Part shown: one piece after another, positions 32,103 to 42,847 of the stretch
How positions within the stretch are numbered: position 1 is the first letter of the stretch
Layout: every line of letters begins with the position of its first letter
Assembly: GCA_018136815.1 (NCBI GenBank)
Contig: CM030939.1
Coordinates: forward strand, 496,001 to 560,000
Source of the DNA: Isochrysis galbana
Lineage: Eukaryota; Haptophyta; Isochrysidales; Isochrysidaceae
DNA length: 64,000 nucleotides
Direction: 5' to 3'
The notes under the pieces: generated by a model
Seen by the model: the letters and a program-made list of their open reading frames with translations, nothing else
Databases searched by the model: none
Told to the model about the DNA's origin: nothing
Position numbers and translations under genes: made by a program

Positions 32103-32542
32103 TAGTCTATCCTTCGCCTTTTGCTTCCCGGTCCTATTCGCGCGTTGGGGGCGTAGTTTGTGATGGCGTCTATGGCATCGAATACTTTTCTCGTCGCGGG
32201 GCACCACGCTAGGTGACATGAGTTTTCCTGGTGGCGTTTGCACAGCCTACATTTTTCCGTCGGGCTATCTTTGTATCTATTCTTGGTTCCTATCCTTCTA
32301 TGAGTGATGTGTTTGAAGTGAGGGTGTTTGTCGGTGTGTTTTAGCAGCGGGAGGGTGTAAAACGGCCGCGAGGGAGAAGTGGAAAGTAGAGACCTCAATA
32401 TAAACATACAGAGGTTAAAATGTGCATCTATGATGCACACATCATCCATGATACTACATTCGTGTTCACGATCACCCTGCCCCACACAACCACGGCCACT
32501 TGGCCGCTCCCACCACACAACCGCTACTGACCGTCGCACCAA
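32103..32542 (-). mobile_element. LINE-like fragment abutting the outer LTR
   Basis: The minus strand encodes HPHFKHITHRRIGTKNRYKD, then a zinc motif CRLCKRHQENSCHLAWC and VFDAIDAITNYAPNARIG. This matches the zinc-motif region of the copies at 5294 and 14.6 kb. The frame ends exactly where the LTR terminus begins. Upstream of about 32350 there is no family similarity. Confidence 0.6.
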
Positions 32543-32630
32543 ACATCACACAATCGTTTCTACCTGTTGCTGTCTTACGCTCTCTGCGCCCAGCTGTCGC
32601 TTCAAACTTCCCCACGTCACATTGCCTTGT

Positions 32631-33908
32631 TCACACCCCACATGAATGCTTGCGGACCACAAGTGGTGCATTCAAGTTGTGTTTCGAGTGTTCTCTGTAA
32701 CCGCTCCGAGAGAGCACAGCAAGGCTCGGTTCGGAGGTACGCTTGGCGGTGCTCTCGCGGGCCCATCCTTGGGGAAGCGCCGAGTTGGGCCTTCTTGCCC
32801 ATGGGTAGGCGCTTTTAGCTTGGGCATGCAGCTCAGCGTGCATGGCATTGCCGTGCCATTTAGGATCTCCGATCAGCCGTCCACATCCGCCGGATGACCC
32901 CAACAAGAGGCGTTTCTTGTCTTCGAGGCGGACATTCGCGCGCATTGTGGGTGTTATGGACGCCATCATTTCCTTGTTAGAGGAGGTTAGTACCATGTTC
33001 GCGATCGGCCACTTCAATGGATTGCCAAGTGCACATTGTGTTTCAACACGTCCTTCGCCTTTCCTCGCCCTATGAACCAGCCCCGCATGTGCATTTTGAA
33101 GCTTACAATGTTCTCGCGCGACCTGAAGATGATTAGCAAGCTCTTGCCGCTTCTGAGCCTCGAATTTCCGATGGACGGCAGGCGCAATAGGCGCGGACGA
33201 CGGCCGAGAGATTCTTGATTGGAAGGGGTCACTCATAGGTATCACCCGCCCATGGAAGGCAATCGGCTTCTGCTGAAAGTCTACCCCATTCATGGTGGCG
33301 CCTTGCCTAGAGGTACAAAACTCGTGAAGCGAGTAGAGAATCTCAGTCAGCGCGCTCTGCTTACGCGCGGAGGCGCCATTTGCGAGCCACTCCGCAAGCA
33401 CACTAACAGCCCCTTTCTTGAGCACAGCGGCATGCGACATGGCAAAAGCCATTAGCCAGATCTTGTTCTCCTTGGCTTTCGACGCACCGAGCTTCACGGG
33501 TTCGGGAAAAAATTCGGAGTAGCTCGACCTCAACCGAATACCCGCCAGACGCTCCGCATCCTCCTGTTGCCAGGCCTCCGGCTCTCCGTCCAGCACATAT
33601 TGCTCGGCCATTCGGCGGACCCGCTGCCTTGGCTGAGGAAGCCCATTTGGCTCCTCGAAGATCCACCTCGCGTGCGCCCGAACGCGCGGCTTCGTCTTGA
33701 ACCACCACGCACTCAACACCGCCAGCGCCTCGGGCTGCACGATGTCCTCAAATTTGAGCAGTTCCTGTCGGTGCAGCACTGGCTCCACAGCCTCATCTGC
33801 CGCAAACTTGGCTGTGCGGAAGAAGGGCGCCGACTGGGGGCGAGCTTGGCTAGCTGTCCGGGGAGGGAAGGAGACAGACACCGCCTCGAGCAACTCCTCT
33901 TCTGACAT
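32631..33908 (-). CDS. Unknown single-exon protein, 425 aa, with RPxSAP motifs
   Basis: An intact frame from ATG at 33908 to a stop at 32631 with balanced, non-repetitive composition, standing out from the mobile DNA on both sides. It begins MSEEELLEAVSVSFPPRTAS and contains two related motifs, RPQSAPFF (about residue 23) and SRPSSAPIAP (about residue 235). It also has a Trp-rich helix (LSAWWFKTKPRVRAHARWIF) and basic, mostly helical regions. RPxSAP-type motifs occur in some microtubule- or flagellum-associated proteins, but that is only suggestive. I do not recognise the family. No introns are needed, unlike most host genes here. Confidence 0.7.
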   Translation of the reverse strand: MSEEELLEAVSVSFPPRTASQARPQSAPFFRTAKFAADEAVEPVLHRQELLKFEDIVQPEALAVLSAWWFKTKPRVRAHARWIFEEPNGLPQPRQRVRRMAEQYVLDGEPEAWQQEDAERLAGIRLRSSYSEFFPEPVKLGASKAKENKIWLMAFAMSHAAVLKKGAVSVLAEWLANGASARKQSALTEILYSLHEFCTSRQGATMNGVDFQQKPIAFHGRVIPMSDPFQSRISRPSSAPIAPAVHRKFEAQKRQELANHLQVAREHCKLQNAHAGLVHRARKGEGRVETQCALGNPLKWPIANMVLTSSNKEMMASITPTMRANVRLEDKKRLLLGSSGGCGRLIGDPKWHGNAMHAELHAQAKSAYPWARRPNSALPQGWARESTAKRTSEPSLAVLSRSGYREHSKHNLNAPLVVRKHSCGV

Positions 33909-34069
33909 TCTGCGCGTGTTCCTTGTACGAACCCCACTCCTTTCGCTCTTTCTCCCGCTCCTTTACCCTCCTTCGCGTCGTGCTCCTTCGGCCGTTGAGA
34001 GCTGAGCCCCTGTCAGAGTTTTCTTGTTGTCATAGTTTGATCCTTCGGCACTAGGATTAAACTAGGACA

Positions 34070-34140
34070 ACCATGGCTTGTCATCCGGTGTATGTGTGTA
34101 TGTGGCTAGGGATGCTAGCCAACAAGACCTCTTACAAGAC
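34070..34140 (+). repeat. Partial third copy of the 185-bp repeat
   Basis: CATGGCTTGTCATCCGGTGT, TGTGGCTAG and GATGCTAGCCAACAAGA resemble 36045-36105 and the reverse complement of 55720-55770. Confidence 0.45.
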
Positions 34141-34257
34141 CACCCCAACTTCTACAACAATAGCGCGCTCGACGACGCCACGACGCCGCTCAAGGGTACA
34201 ACACCTGCCCAACTTTCGGACGCGACCGCGACCGGGCGCGCTGCTGGCGCTATCTCG

Positions 34258-34525
34258 GTCATGCGGCTCGGCTCGAGGAGGCCACGCGGCTCGGCTCGAG
34301 GAGGCCACGCGGCTCGGCTCGAGGAGGCCACGCGGTTCGGCTCGAGGAGGCCACGCGGCTCGACAGCGCTGGAAGACGCCGCTGAGAGACATCGCTGGAG
34401 GACACTGCTGAAGGACACCGCTGAAGGACGTCGCTGGAGGACACCGCTGGAGGACATCGCTGAGAGACACCGCTGAAGGACACCTCTGGAGGACACCGCT
34501 GAGAGACAGCGCTGAGAGACACCGA
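34258..34525. repeat. Two adjacent minisatellites
   Basis: About four copies of a 23-bp unit (GCTCGAGGAGGCCACGCGGC core) at 34261-34360 are followed by about ten copies of a 15-bp unit (GAGGACACCGCTGAA-like) to 34525. The unit lengths give open frames in several registers that are not genes. Confidence 0.9.
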
Positions 34526-34559
34526 TGAAGGACCTCCGCGCTAAGGTTGTGAACCAGTT

Positions 34560-34705
34560 AGAGTGTTAACCAGTTAACACCCAAACACCCAAGCGTTTGC
34601 GTTTGGCACTACCACCCTGATAGTGTTAGTGCCTCGGGCACTAACACTAACAGCCTATGTAGCAATTTTGCCACAGGGTGTTAACATGGTGGTAATGGCC
34701 CCGTT
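34560..34705. repeat. Fold-back sequence with nested palindromes
   Basis: It contains GTGTTAAC-CA-GTTAACAC (about 34563-34580) and AGTGTTAGTGCC-TCG-GGCACTAACACT (about 34623-34649), flanked by further inverted blocks (ACCACCCTG... and CAGGGTGTTAACATGGTGGT). It looks like a small fold-back element. No ORF. Confidence 0.6.
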
Positions 34706-34760
34706 TGCCGCGCTGGCGTGCATCCGCGCTTAGAGGGGCTCTGCGCAATGCTATAGTGCT

Positions 34761-35269
34761 ATGTGGGTGTCCCCGAACCCCGAAGGAAGCCCCCCTCCCG
34801 CGGCATGCACACCTCCGCAAGACCCTTCCAACACGTCGGCGCCATCCGCCGCTCCGTCAGACGAGCCGCTGCTCGTCGACTCACTCCGCGAGCGAGCCGA
34901 GCTCGCCTCCCTCGAGACCTCGGGCTACCCGGGGCTCGACTCCCATTTCCACCCGCTTGACTACAGTGCGTGGAACACGTAAGCGAGGCTCCCTCCGCCG
35001 CCGATCTCTTGGCTGATCGCCTCGCTCACATGCAGTCCGCGATCGATGCTCAGCAACTTCGCGACGAAAAGCGCGACCGAGAGCACGCTGCCCTCCTCGA
35101 GATGATAGCGGGCCTCAACAACCATGTCAGGGCCTTGCGGACTTCCACCACCCCGACGTCCGCAGAAGTGGCGGCGGACCCTCCGGCGCCGAAACCGCCT
35201 CCGAAGCCCCACGTGCCGCCGCCGGCAGCCCTCGAATTTCGAGACGAAAATCGGCGAACCAGGACTTGA
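34761..35269 (+). CDS. Possible ORF1/gag-like coiled-coil region, frame-disrupted
   Basis: Two adjoining frames look protein-like: 34761-34982 (LLVDSLRERAELASLETSGY) and 34970-35269 (RLAHMQSAIDAQQLRDEKRD, a coiled coil, then a Pro-rich tail). They overlap in different frames, so one frameshift or a splice would be needed. The sequence just after (35230-35400) matches the repeat at 44.5-44.7 and 52.7-53.0 kb, so it probably belongs to a retroelement. The assignment is tentative. Confidence 0.3.
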
Positions 35270-35391
35270 GCCCAGGGAGAATCCGAATCTGCACGCCTTG
35301 CGCGACCACGGTGAACATAGAAGACGGTATATAGCGAAGAAGGCTCGTACTCGTGCCGAAATATTCATGCCAAAAGGCCTGAATACAACAC

Positions 35392-35700
35392 ATGCACGGC
35401 GTGCACATGGGTGATTGCAACTCATCACACATGTCCCGTGAGATCCGCAGAGAAACGAATCGGCATACGCACGCATGGCGTCCCCGTGGGGTTCGTCAGG
35501 GAAAAGACACTAAGGATGAAGGTTAGGATGTTACAGGGTGCTACCAAAAATAGATCAACCATTGAAGGCGCGCGCCTTAGATGTTAGATGTTTAACGTCG
35601 ACACTAGGGTCATGTGTGAATATTGTTGTATAAATAACTATGGACATTTGATAGCTCAATTCGACTGATGTCCCACAATTGACGGAACGACACCTCTCAA
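35392..35700. repeat. Interspersed repeat, copy 2
   Basis: Matches 11940-12245 in order and orientation, including TGTATAAATA and GATAGCTCAATTCGACTGAT. Copy 2 contains an extra block at about 35470-35590. Confidence 0.55.
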
Positions 35701-35933
35701 CCAAACAAACAACCGGGTAGGTGCCAGGTGCCAGGTGACGACGCAGGCATGCAGGCATGCTACAGGTTTGGATGCCGCCGACTTAGGCGAAGAATTGTTG
35801 CTGGCCTATGTCTTTGACGCTTGAGCACATTTCAGCCTCAAAGGTAAGCTTGTACCTTTCTCGGGAATGGCAACGATTGGGAGAATCAGGGTCAGGGTTT
35901 CGCCTTTGGTCTTTGGCCTTTGGCACGATGGGG

Positions 35934-36117
35934 GAGCGTCAGAGTTTTATTGGTGTGTTAGTATAACCTTCGTGCTGCGGGACCGTAGCCCTTCGACGGC
36001 AACGGAGCCCCTCCCCCGCGATGGGGGTGTGCGCGGTTGGCGCATGGCTCGTCCGGTGCATGGTGCATGTGGCTAGCAATGCTAGCTAACAAGATGTCCT
36101 ACGACTATAAGTTCTAA
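35934..36117 (+). repeat. About 185-bp repeat, inverted copy at 55705-55870
   Basis: AGCGTCAGAGTTTTATTG through TATAAGTTCT is about 90 percent identical by eye to the reverse complement of 55705-55870. It lies about 135 bases upstream of the phosphoglycerate kinase start codon. Confidence 0.8.
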
Positions 36118-36251
36118 CGGTATGTGCTGTTGGCGCATGGCTCGTTTGCTGTCGAAGTTCTAAGTTCTAATGCTCTCTCCCTCCTGTCGCAATTCTGAGA
36201 TCTATCTCCCTTGGTCGCCCGCTCGCTCATCTGGCCTAGGCACGTGCCCCG

Positions 36252-38073
36252 ATGAAGCTCAACAAGAAGACGATCGCCGACGTGGACGTGGTGGGCAAGC
36301 GTGTGCTGAGTGAGCAAGCAGCCCGATGCCTCGCGCGCTGCAGCTTCTCCCTCCTTGAGCCTGAATTTCCAGCCGGCGGCTCAACCTCTACCCTCACCCA
36401 TCAGCATCTCTCATTTTTTCTTGTGCTCTCCACCGTCCTCCACTGCCTCGCCCTTCTACCCATTTCTCAGCCTCGCACGTCATACGACCCCATCCCCACG
36501 CACCGCTCGCCGCCGGGCGCCCGCCAATAACTCACCGCTCTACCGACCTTGCCCCGCGGTAACTCTCACCCATCAGCAACACTCGCCTTTTTGGCTCTGC
36601 TCATCTCTGTTATCTCCCTCCTCATTCCTTCCGTCACATTTTGTGGGCGGTTACACACGTCTCCGTTCCATGGGTCCATTCTCCTCTTCCTCCTCGTCCA
36701 GCGCTCCACTGCATGTTGCCTCGCGCTCCACCTCATCTCTTGGTCTACTTTTCTGAGCTCTAAGCTTCCTCAGCAGCGGCCGCTTGCTCAGCCGCCCTTC
36801 CCGCCCTCGCGCTGCAGTCCGTGTGGATTTCAATGTGCCGCAGGACAAGGACGGCAACATCACAAACGCCCAACGTATAGTAGGAGCGTTGCCAACCATT
36901 GAGATGGCACTCGGGAAGGGGGCCAAGTCCGTCGTACTCATGTCGCACCTCGGCCGCCCTGACGGATGTCCACAGCAGTCAATGACGCTAAAGCCAGTCG
37001 CTGACAAGCTTGGCGAGCTTCTGGAGAAGCCGGTGACATTCCTCTCCAACTGTGTCGGTGCCGAGGTTGAAGCGGCATGCGCGGACCCGGTTCCTGGTTC
37101 CATCATTGTCCTCGAGAACCTGCGCTGGCACGCGGAGGAGGAGGGCAAGGGCATCAAGCATGAGGATGGGTGCCCTGGCGCGAAGTGCGAGAAGAAAGCG
37201 CCATCTAAAGGCGAGAAGTGCGAGAAGTTCAAGGCCACTGAGGAGGAGGTGGCCACTTTCCGCGCCTCACTCGCGAAGCTCGGGGACATCTTCGTGAATG
37301 ACGCGTTTGGCACTGCGCATCGCGCCCACTCGTCAACGGTAGGCATGGCAGGCAAGATGCCTTGCGTCGCCGGCCTTCTGGTGGCCAAGGAGCTTGACGC
37401 CTTCTCCCAGGTTCTCGACGAGGATAAGGTCGAGAAGCCGCTCACAGCGATTGTTGGTGGAGCCAAAATCAGCGATAAGGTTCTCGTCATCGACAATTTG
37501 ATCGATCGAGCGGATAAGATCATTCTTTGCGGCGGGATGGCCTATACCTTCATGAAGACTATCTATGGGATGTCCATTGGCAAATCGCTCTTCGATCAGA
37601 ATGGCGCCGAGCTCGCGCCCAAGCTAATGGAGAAGGCCAAGGCCAAGGGGGTTGAAATTGTGCTGCCTGTCGACTGGGCGTGCGGCCAAGATTTCTGCAA
37701 CGATCAAGAAATCAAGTTCGTCACGAAAGAGGAAGGCATTCCGGATGGCTGGGAAGGTATGGATTGCGGGCCGATGTCCATGGAGCTCTTCAAGGATGTC
37801 GTGCTCAATTCGAAGACAGTCATTTGGAATGGCCCGGCAGGCGTCTTCGAGTTCGACAATTTTGCCAAGGGCACGCACGCGTTGCTTATGGCGGTCGCCG
37901 AGACAACTGCGAACGGCAACAAAGGCATCATCGGTGGTGGCGATTCGGCCACTGCTGCCGCCAAGTACAAGATGGAAGACAAGGTCCATTTCGTTTCAAC
38001 AGGGGGAGGCGCTTCCTTGGAGCTCCTCGAGGGCAAGGTCTTGCCTGGCATTGCTGCTCTCGACGACAAATAG
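36252..38073 (+). CDS. PGK: Phosphoglycerate kinase, 2 exons
   Basis: Exon 1 (36252-36309) encodes MKLNKKTIADVDVVGKRVL. A 508-bp GT-AG intron follows, and exon 2 (36818-38073) restores the canonical RVDFNVPQDKDGNITNAQRI; total 437 aa. Landmarks: VVLMSHLGRPDG, ENLRWHAEEEG, FVNDAFGTAHRAHSS, VGGAKISDKVLVIDNLIDRA, CGGMAYTFMK, TVIWNGPAGVFEF and IIGGGDSATAAAKY, then the C-terminal STGGGASLELLEGKVLPG. The enzyme converts 1,3-bisphosphoglycerate and ADP to 3-phosphoglycerate and ATP. No targeting peptide is present, so it is probably cytosolic. Between EEEG and FRASL it has about 18 more residues than the usual loop, Lys-rich and with three cysteines. Reading exon 2 upstream into the intron gives a false N-terminus. 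Confidence 0.96.
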
Positions 38074-38503
38074 AATCAGAATGTGTTGATGCAACCTTGC
38101 ATGGCATATGAAGCAGCTCACAGCTCCCCACATGTGACCTTGAATTAGTGCATCACGCATCGCACCCATCCTTGCATCACGCATTGCACCCCAAGGGTAG
38201 AGAAGAGTGATGGGTGGAAGTTGACTCGTGTGGGCGTGGGTACATAAAATTTTGAAAATAATATTGTGTTCCCGCGTATTCCTCGTCGTTGCTGTCTTTT
38301 CCTTCTTCCGCCCTCCGTCCCGATGTCCGACATTTGTGACCCTCTGCTCAGTGCGATCCTCCCGCATGTTACACCCACCCCCCAGTGTGCCGAGCCATCA
38401 AGCGTCCCGCCTGGCCTTCCCCACTCCCAGTCCATACCCACGGCCCGTGCTTGATGTCTCCCCGACCCTCCTCGTCCCTCCCCACTCCCCACGATGCCCC
38501 CAA

Positions 38504-38540
38504 CTATCAATAAACTGATAGGGTCATGGAGCGCGCGCCG
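38504..38540 (+). repeat. Hairpin boundary, CTATC subtype
   Basis: CTATCAA-TAAA-CTGATAG (38504-38521), then GGTCATGGAGCGCGCGCCG. A short frame after it includes DASHPKRPREG before a GT donor-like site at 38644. Confidence 0.7.
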
Positions 38541-39659
38541 CTCCCCTCCCACTCTTGCCGCCACCCCTGCCGCGACGGACGACCAGGCCATGCTCGACGC
38601 CTCGCACCCGAAGCGCCCACGAGAGGGCGCCGCCCTGACCCAGGTACGCACGAGACTCGTCCCGTGCCGACCCCGGACAGCCGAGCACGAGCAAGGCCAC
38701 CATGCCTAGCATGGTGATGGTGCATGGTCCACACTGTCCACAACACACAACACCTCCCTGCCACCAATGGCCAACCACCAACCGAGACAAGCCGGCTCAT
38801 AGCCGCATCCCATAGGGAAAGCCGCAAGGCTGGGCCCCTACAATGCCGCGGCACTGACCTCGTGCGCAAGCACGAGGCACAGGCCTGGCCGGACATTTTG
38901 CCAACCCCTTGGGGAGAACAGCAAAAATGGTGCAAAAGCGCATGCACCAAGGGGTTAGCATGGCAGACGGTCTCCAAGGAGGACCCTGAACAATCCCACA
39001 TGAACCAGCCACCAACGACTAATCTTATGATTGGTCGCCATGGAGCATGGAGGGGGGCCTCGCGCAACATAGTTGTTGTATCAGTACTAATATCAGCTTT
39101 CTGATATCAGTAAGAGCTCAATTGAGGCAGATCACTGATATCACCTCTCAGCTAACAGATAGAATTAAAACGACTTCAGCATAGCGCATAGCGCATAGCG
39201 ATATTTTACTTTATTTTACTTTTAGTTGTAGTAGTACTAGTACCAGTACGTACGGCCGCAGGCCGCAGGCCGCAGAGCTCTGCATACCCCTGCGAGCGAA
39301 GCCACTGCGCTCCGCTCTGCTCGGCTACCCTCCAGAAACTGGGAGAAAGAACTCATGACAGAATAATGCAGGAGGGCGGGGCCGCCTAGAAAACATAAGT
39401 ACTCTATTTCATTCAATTGCGCCATACTTTGGTCGTGGTGGCTCAGTGGAGTTCATGTAACAGAAGAAAAACAAAAAAACTTCATAATATTCTTACCGCA
39501 CTCGCGGCGAATGGAACCACTACCTACACGTAGTATACTTTCTACACCCCCACTCCCCCAGCCCTTCCCCCCCCGCCATCAGGCGGCTCCCCCCGTGCAC
39601 TACTAGGGGGATAGGGGTGAAGGGCTTAGATATGGTCCGGTGGCCCGCGCCACCCCCCG
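38541..39659. other. Repeat-rich intergenic DNA
   Basis: It holds a second hairpin boundary at 39018-39050, an inverted duplication around ACCAACCCCTTGG/CCAAGGGGTT (38908-38965), and a block (39473-39690) related to the 205-bp repeats at 13.8 and 15.5 kb. No gene is supported. Confidence 0.5.
39018..39062 (+). repeat. Hairpin boundary, AATC subtype
   Basis: ACTAATC-TTAT-GATTGGT (39018-39035), then CGCCATGGAG and GGGGGGCCTCGCGC. Confidence 0.65.
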
Positions 39660-39941
39660 GTGATCCGTTCCCCCCTTCCTCCTCTGCCTACCGGGCTGGT
39701 GGCGGCCTCAGACCCGACTTATCCTGTAAACAGGTGCGGGACTTACCTATTTTCCGGTGAGCGGAGCTCTCGCTCCGCCCACCCCCTTCTCCGCGCTCTC
39801 TCTCCCCTCTCCTGCAGGCACGCGCGATGGCGCGCCTGCGACAGGCCTGCAGCTGCCCCTGGCGACCCCTGGAGGCTCCTGGAGGCCAGCTCAGGGACCT
39901 TCGCGGCCAACGTGCTCGGCTTCGCCAAAGACTCCGCCTCC

Positions 39942-41006
39942 ATGGAGTGGGACAGGCTCGTAGCCCGTGAAGCCGGCTCCGATCTCTTAGAGTTATCCAA
40001 GAATTTGGTGCGCGCGTACGTCCGCAAGATGGGTGACGCGAAGGTGGATGCCACGACGGTCTGGGACCACCCAAACATGTCGCACGATATCAATCAACGA
40101 TTCGAGTCCATCATTCGGAACGACAAGGTCGACGCGGCTCGCGGCGTGGATAACGCGACCAAGTTTGGCGAGTGTCTTGCAAAGACTCGCTTCCGCGTCG
40201 AGAACCACGAGCTCCCTCGCTCGGCCCTTTCGTGCGTCAACCTCTGCCAGCGCTACCTGAGCCCGTACGAACAAGCCCGTGCTAGCCAACAACAGACGTC
40301 GGTCGCGGTCGCCGCCGTGACGCCGCCGGCGACTACTTCCAAGTCCACCAAGACCGCCAAGGTTGCTAAGGCTGCCTCTAACCCCGCGGACACTACGGCT
40401 TCGATGGTCGCCGCCGTCCAAGCAGCGGTGGCCGAGGCATTAAAATCGCAAAACAACAACTCGAACCGCAAGGCGACTGGCGCTGACAATCGTCGGGCTC
40501 CGCCTCCGCCTACGAATTACTCCGCATCGTCTCCGTTACCGGACGCACTTCTTGACCGTCCTCTCGGCAAAAGCACGTCTTCTCGTCGCCAATGTGATCC
40601 CCCTCCGAACGGCCTTGGGCTTCCGGCCGATTCGGGCCTCTCGGAATGGGATCCAGCTAGCTGGTCTCGAGCACGAGCCCGTTTCTGGCAAATTTCTCGT
40701 TACGCGGGTCACCCGGCCCTTCGCGCTGCGCTCACGCGCTGCCGTCCCTCGGATGCCACCATGACGGCGCCGCGTCTCGACGACTTAGACCGCGACGTCA
40801 AGGAGTGGACCGACGCCAACGGCTGCGCGTACTGCGCCTTTCGTCCCCGGGCTCCATCTGGTACGCCCGAAGCAGCTCGCAGGGCCACCACTGAGTCGGT
40901 AGACAGGCACAGGATCGCACGGAAGAGTATCACTGCCGCATTAGTGAACTCTCCTGTGCGACCCTGTGCCTTGGCCTCTGCTGCGCTGGACTTGGCGTAC
41001 GCATGA
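39942..41006 (+). CDS. gag-like retroelement protein
   Basis: The plus-strand frame from ATG at 39942 encodes about 354 residues and reads open upstream to 39660. It has a helical N-terminal part (LVAREAGSDLLELSKNLVRA), a Thr/Ala/Lys-rich linker (SKSTKTAKVAKAASN) and a C-terminal module CRPSDATMTAPR followed by NGCAYCAFRPRAPSGTPE. The last module is shared with the gag at 30.3-31.0 kb and the fragment at 53.5 kb. No pol follows; after about 40880 the similarity is lost. It is probably the gag of a related, truncated Ty3/gypsy element. Confidence 0.6.
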   Translation: MEWDRLVAREAGSDLLELSKNLVRAYVRKMGDAKVDATTVWDHPNMSHDINQRFESIIRNDKVDAARGVDNATKFGECLAKTRFRVENHELPRSALSCVNLCQRYLSPYEQARASQQQTSVAVAAVTPPATTSKSTKTAKVAKAASNPADTTASMVAAVQAAVAEALKSQNNNSNRKATGADNRRAPPPPTNYSASSPLPDALLDRPLGKSTSSRRQCDPPPNGLGLPADSGLSEWDPASWSRARARFWQISRYAGHPALRAALTRCRPSDATMTAPRLDDLDRDVKEWTDANGCAYCAFRPRAPSGTPEAARRATTESVDRHRIARKSITAALVNSPVRPCALASAALDLAYA

Positions 41007-42601
41007 AGCGCGTATGCATGAGTCCAGCGCAGGCCACCATCGGGCCGAGCTTGCACATGAGCCCTGGGCTCAATGCGCTCGCCTCGGCGAACGGCCTCCA
41101 TGAGGGCCTGAACTTCTGGCAGCGCTCGCTAGCGCTCGCCAGCGTCCCAGGGGCCGGCCTCATGGAGGTCGGGCCGTGTCGAATTATCGTATGCCTGCGG
41201 CGCGATGGGCGGGGATATGTCACTACCGGACTGTGCGACCCTAGAGATCGAGCGTGCGACCCACCAGGGACCTCCCACATCCCTCGCGAGGCGCTTGAGC
41301 TTGGGCTCCTCACCAGCTGGCAGCCATTGCGAGGCCGACAGCCGGCGATCGGCCGACGCGGAACCTCCGCGTTTCTTATGGGGATTCGCCCGACATTCAC
41401 TGCTCTGATTCCCTCACGCGCGCAATCCTCCCATTCTCCATTCTCCCAAAATAGACCTCCATGGGCCGGACAAGGCGCGGGGGAGTCACTTACCGACGCC
41501 ATGGATTTTCATGGGGTAGAGGGGGTTCGCGGGCGGGGGGGGGGGGGGCAGGTAAGGGGGGTCCCTGGGGAATCCTTGGACACCCAGGAGGGGTGGAAAA
41601 TAGTTGTTAAAAAGCGTGAGTGACCGGCCTAGTATGGGAAGGGCAAGTGTACAAGGCCCCTTCCTTACCCGCAACAGGAGTTGCTGTGGATCGTTACAAG
41701 GAATTATTGCGCGTTTACAAATGTGAGCACCTTTCTACAATCCAAATGAGCGACGCATCCAACGCAGATTCAAGGAACATTGCATGAGAATGAGCCGAGT
41801 ATAGACCCTATACTATACAAATACACCACCTAGAATACATTTGTGCTCAGAACCTCTGCGAGACGCGCGCACAAATGCATGCCTAAATGAATGACATGCC
41901 CAGTAACATTGCTGCAGCTGCATTGCGCACATGGTTTGGGAGGCGGGCAGACGAAAATCTCACGGCAGAAATTTCTGCGCCTCATCTCAAATACTGGTCG
42001 ACATGAGCAACTATACCTCGTTCATCGGCACGATGACACCCCATACGCCATTACGGGTTCACGCTAGGAAATTGGACGTCGACACGGCCGGAAGACCCCT
42101 GGGCCGCTGGCCAATGTGTCTGACCTCCCTCCCGACAGTCACACGGCACGCATAGCCCCCGCAGGCTGCCATGTGAGCCTCACAGCTGAGCGCAGGTTCC
42201 TGCACGGAGACGTGCCAAGCAAAGCCGCACATGCCAGCAACGACAGCTGTGGACCCTGCAGGCGGGCACCCTTACGGTGAAAGAGTCGCCTTATGACATT
42301 TTTCGAACGGACCGACCACCCTTCTCTCCCTGGCCGCGCCCCTTTCGGCCACATGCCCTTCTGGTCGTCTCACAAGGCCAATCTGCAGCGCCTTTCCCTG
42401 ACTTCATTGCATCTCCACAAGACGGTGCGATGGTGCGCTGTGCGCGGGTGCGGCCGGGGACCACACGTACACTGGCCTCTCCACCAGCCGCTTAGCGCAT
42501 CACAACGCTCACAACAGCCACCAGGCCCGATGGCAGCAGGAGGGGCTGGGCGGCTTCGCGCGCCGCCCCCCCCTCCTCGCCGTGGCGACGCCGCCACCTT
42601 A
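41007..42601. other. Intergenic, no gene supported
   Basis: Long GC-rich frames exist on both strands between 40.9 and 41.7 kb but none shows a recognisable domain. A G-run lies at 41536-41549. From 41.7 to 42.6 kb the sequence is more AT-rich. Confidence 0.4.
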
Positions 42602-42656
42602 ACTTTACACGAACTATAGAACCTGTTTTACTTTACACGAACTATAGAACCTGTTT
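42602..42656. repeat. 28-bp tandem duplication upstream of eL27
   Basis: ACTTTACACGAACTATAGAA plus CCTGTTT occurs at 42602-42628 and again at 42630-42656. It lies about 190 bases upstream of the eL27 ATG and may fall in its promoter. Confidence 0.9.
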
Positions 42657-42847
42657 GTATTTTGTTTTGGTGCCTCGGGATCCCCTCCCCCGTGCCGCGT
42701 GGCGTGCCTCTCGCAGGTGAGCCGCGCCGGGGGGAAGTGGCTGAAGGGGATGGGGCAACTCCTCTGATTCATGGCTTGAGGCGCCGTGAGCTTGCGGAGC
42801 GCAGCAGCCCACTGACGCTGCCCTGCCCCCTGCTTCCTCAGACGGCT

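Noticed and set aside
40930-41623. 190- and 206-residue ORFs on opposite strands
   Set aside because: Neither shows a domain or a better codon pattern than the other, so neither can be supported.
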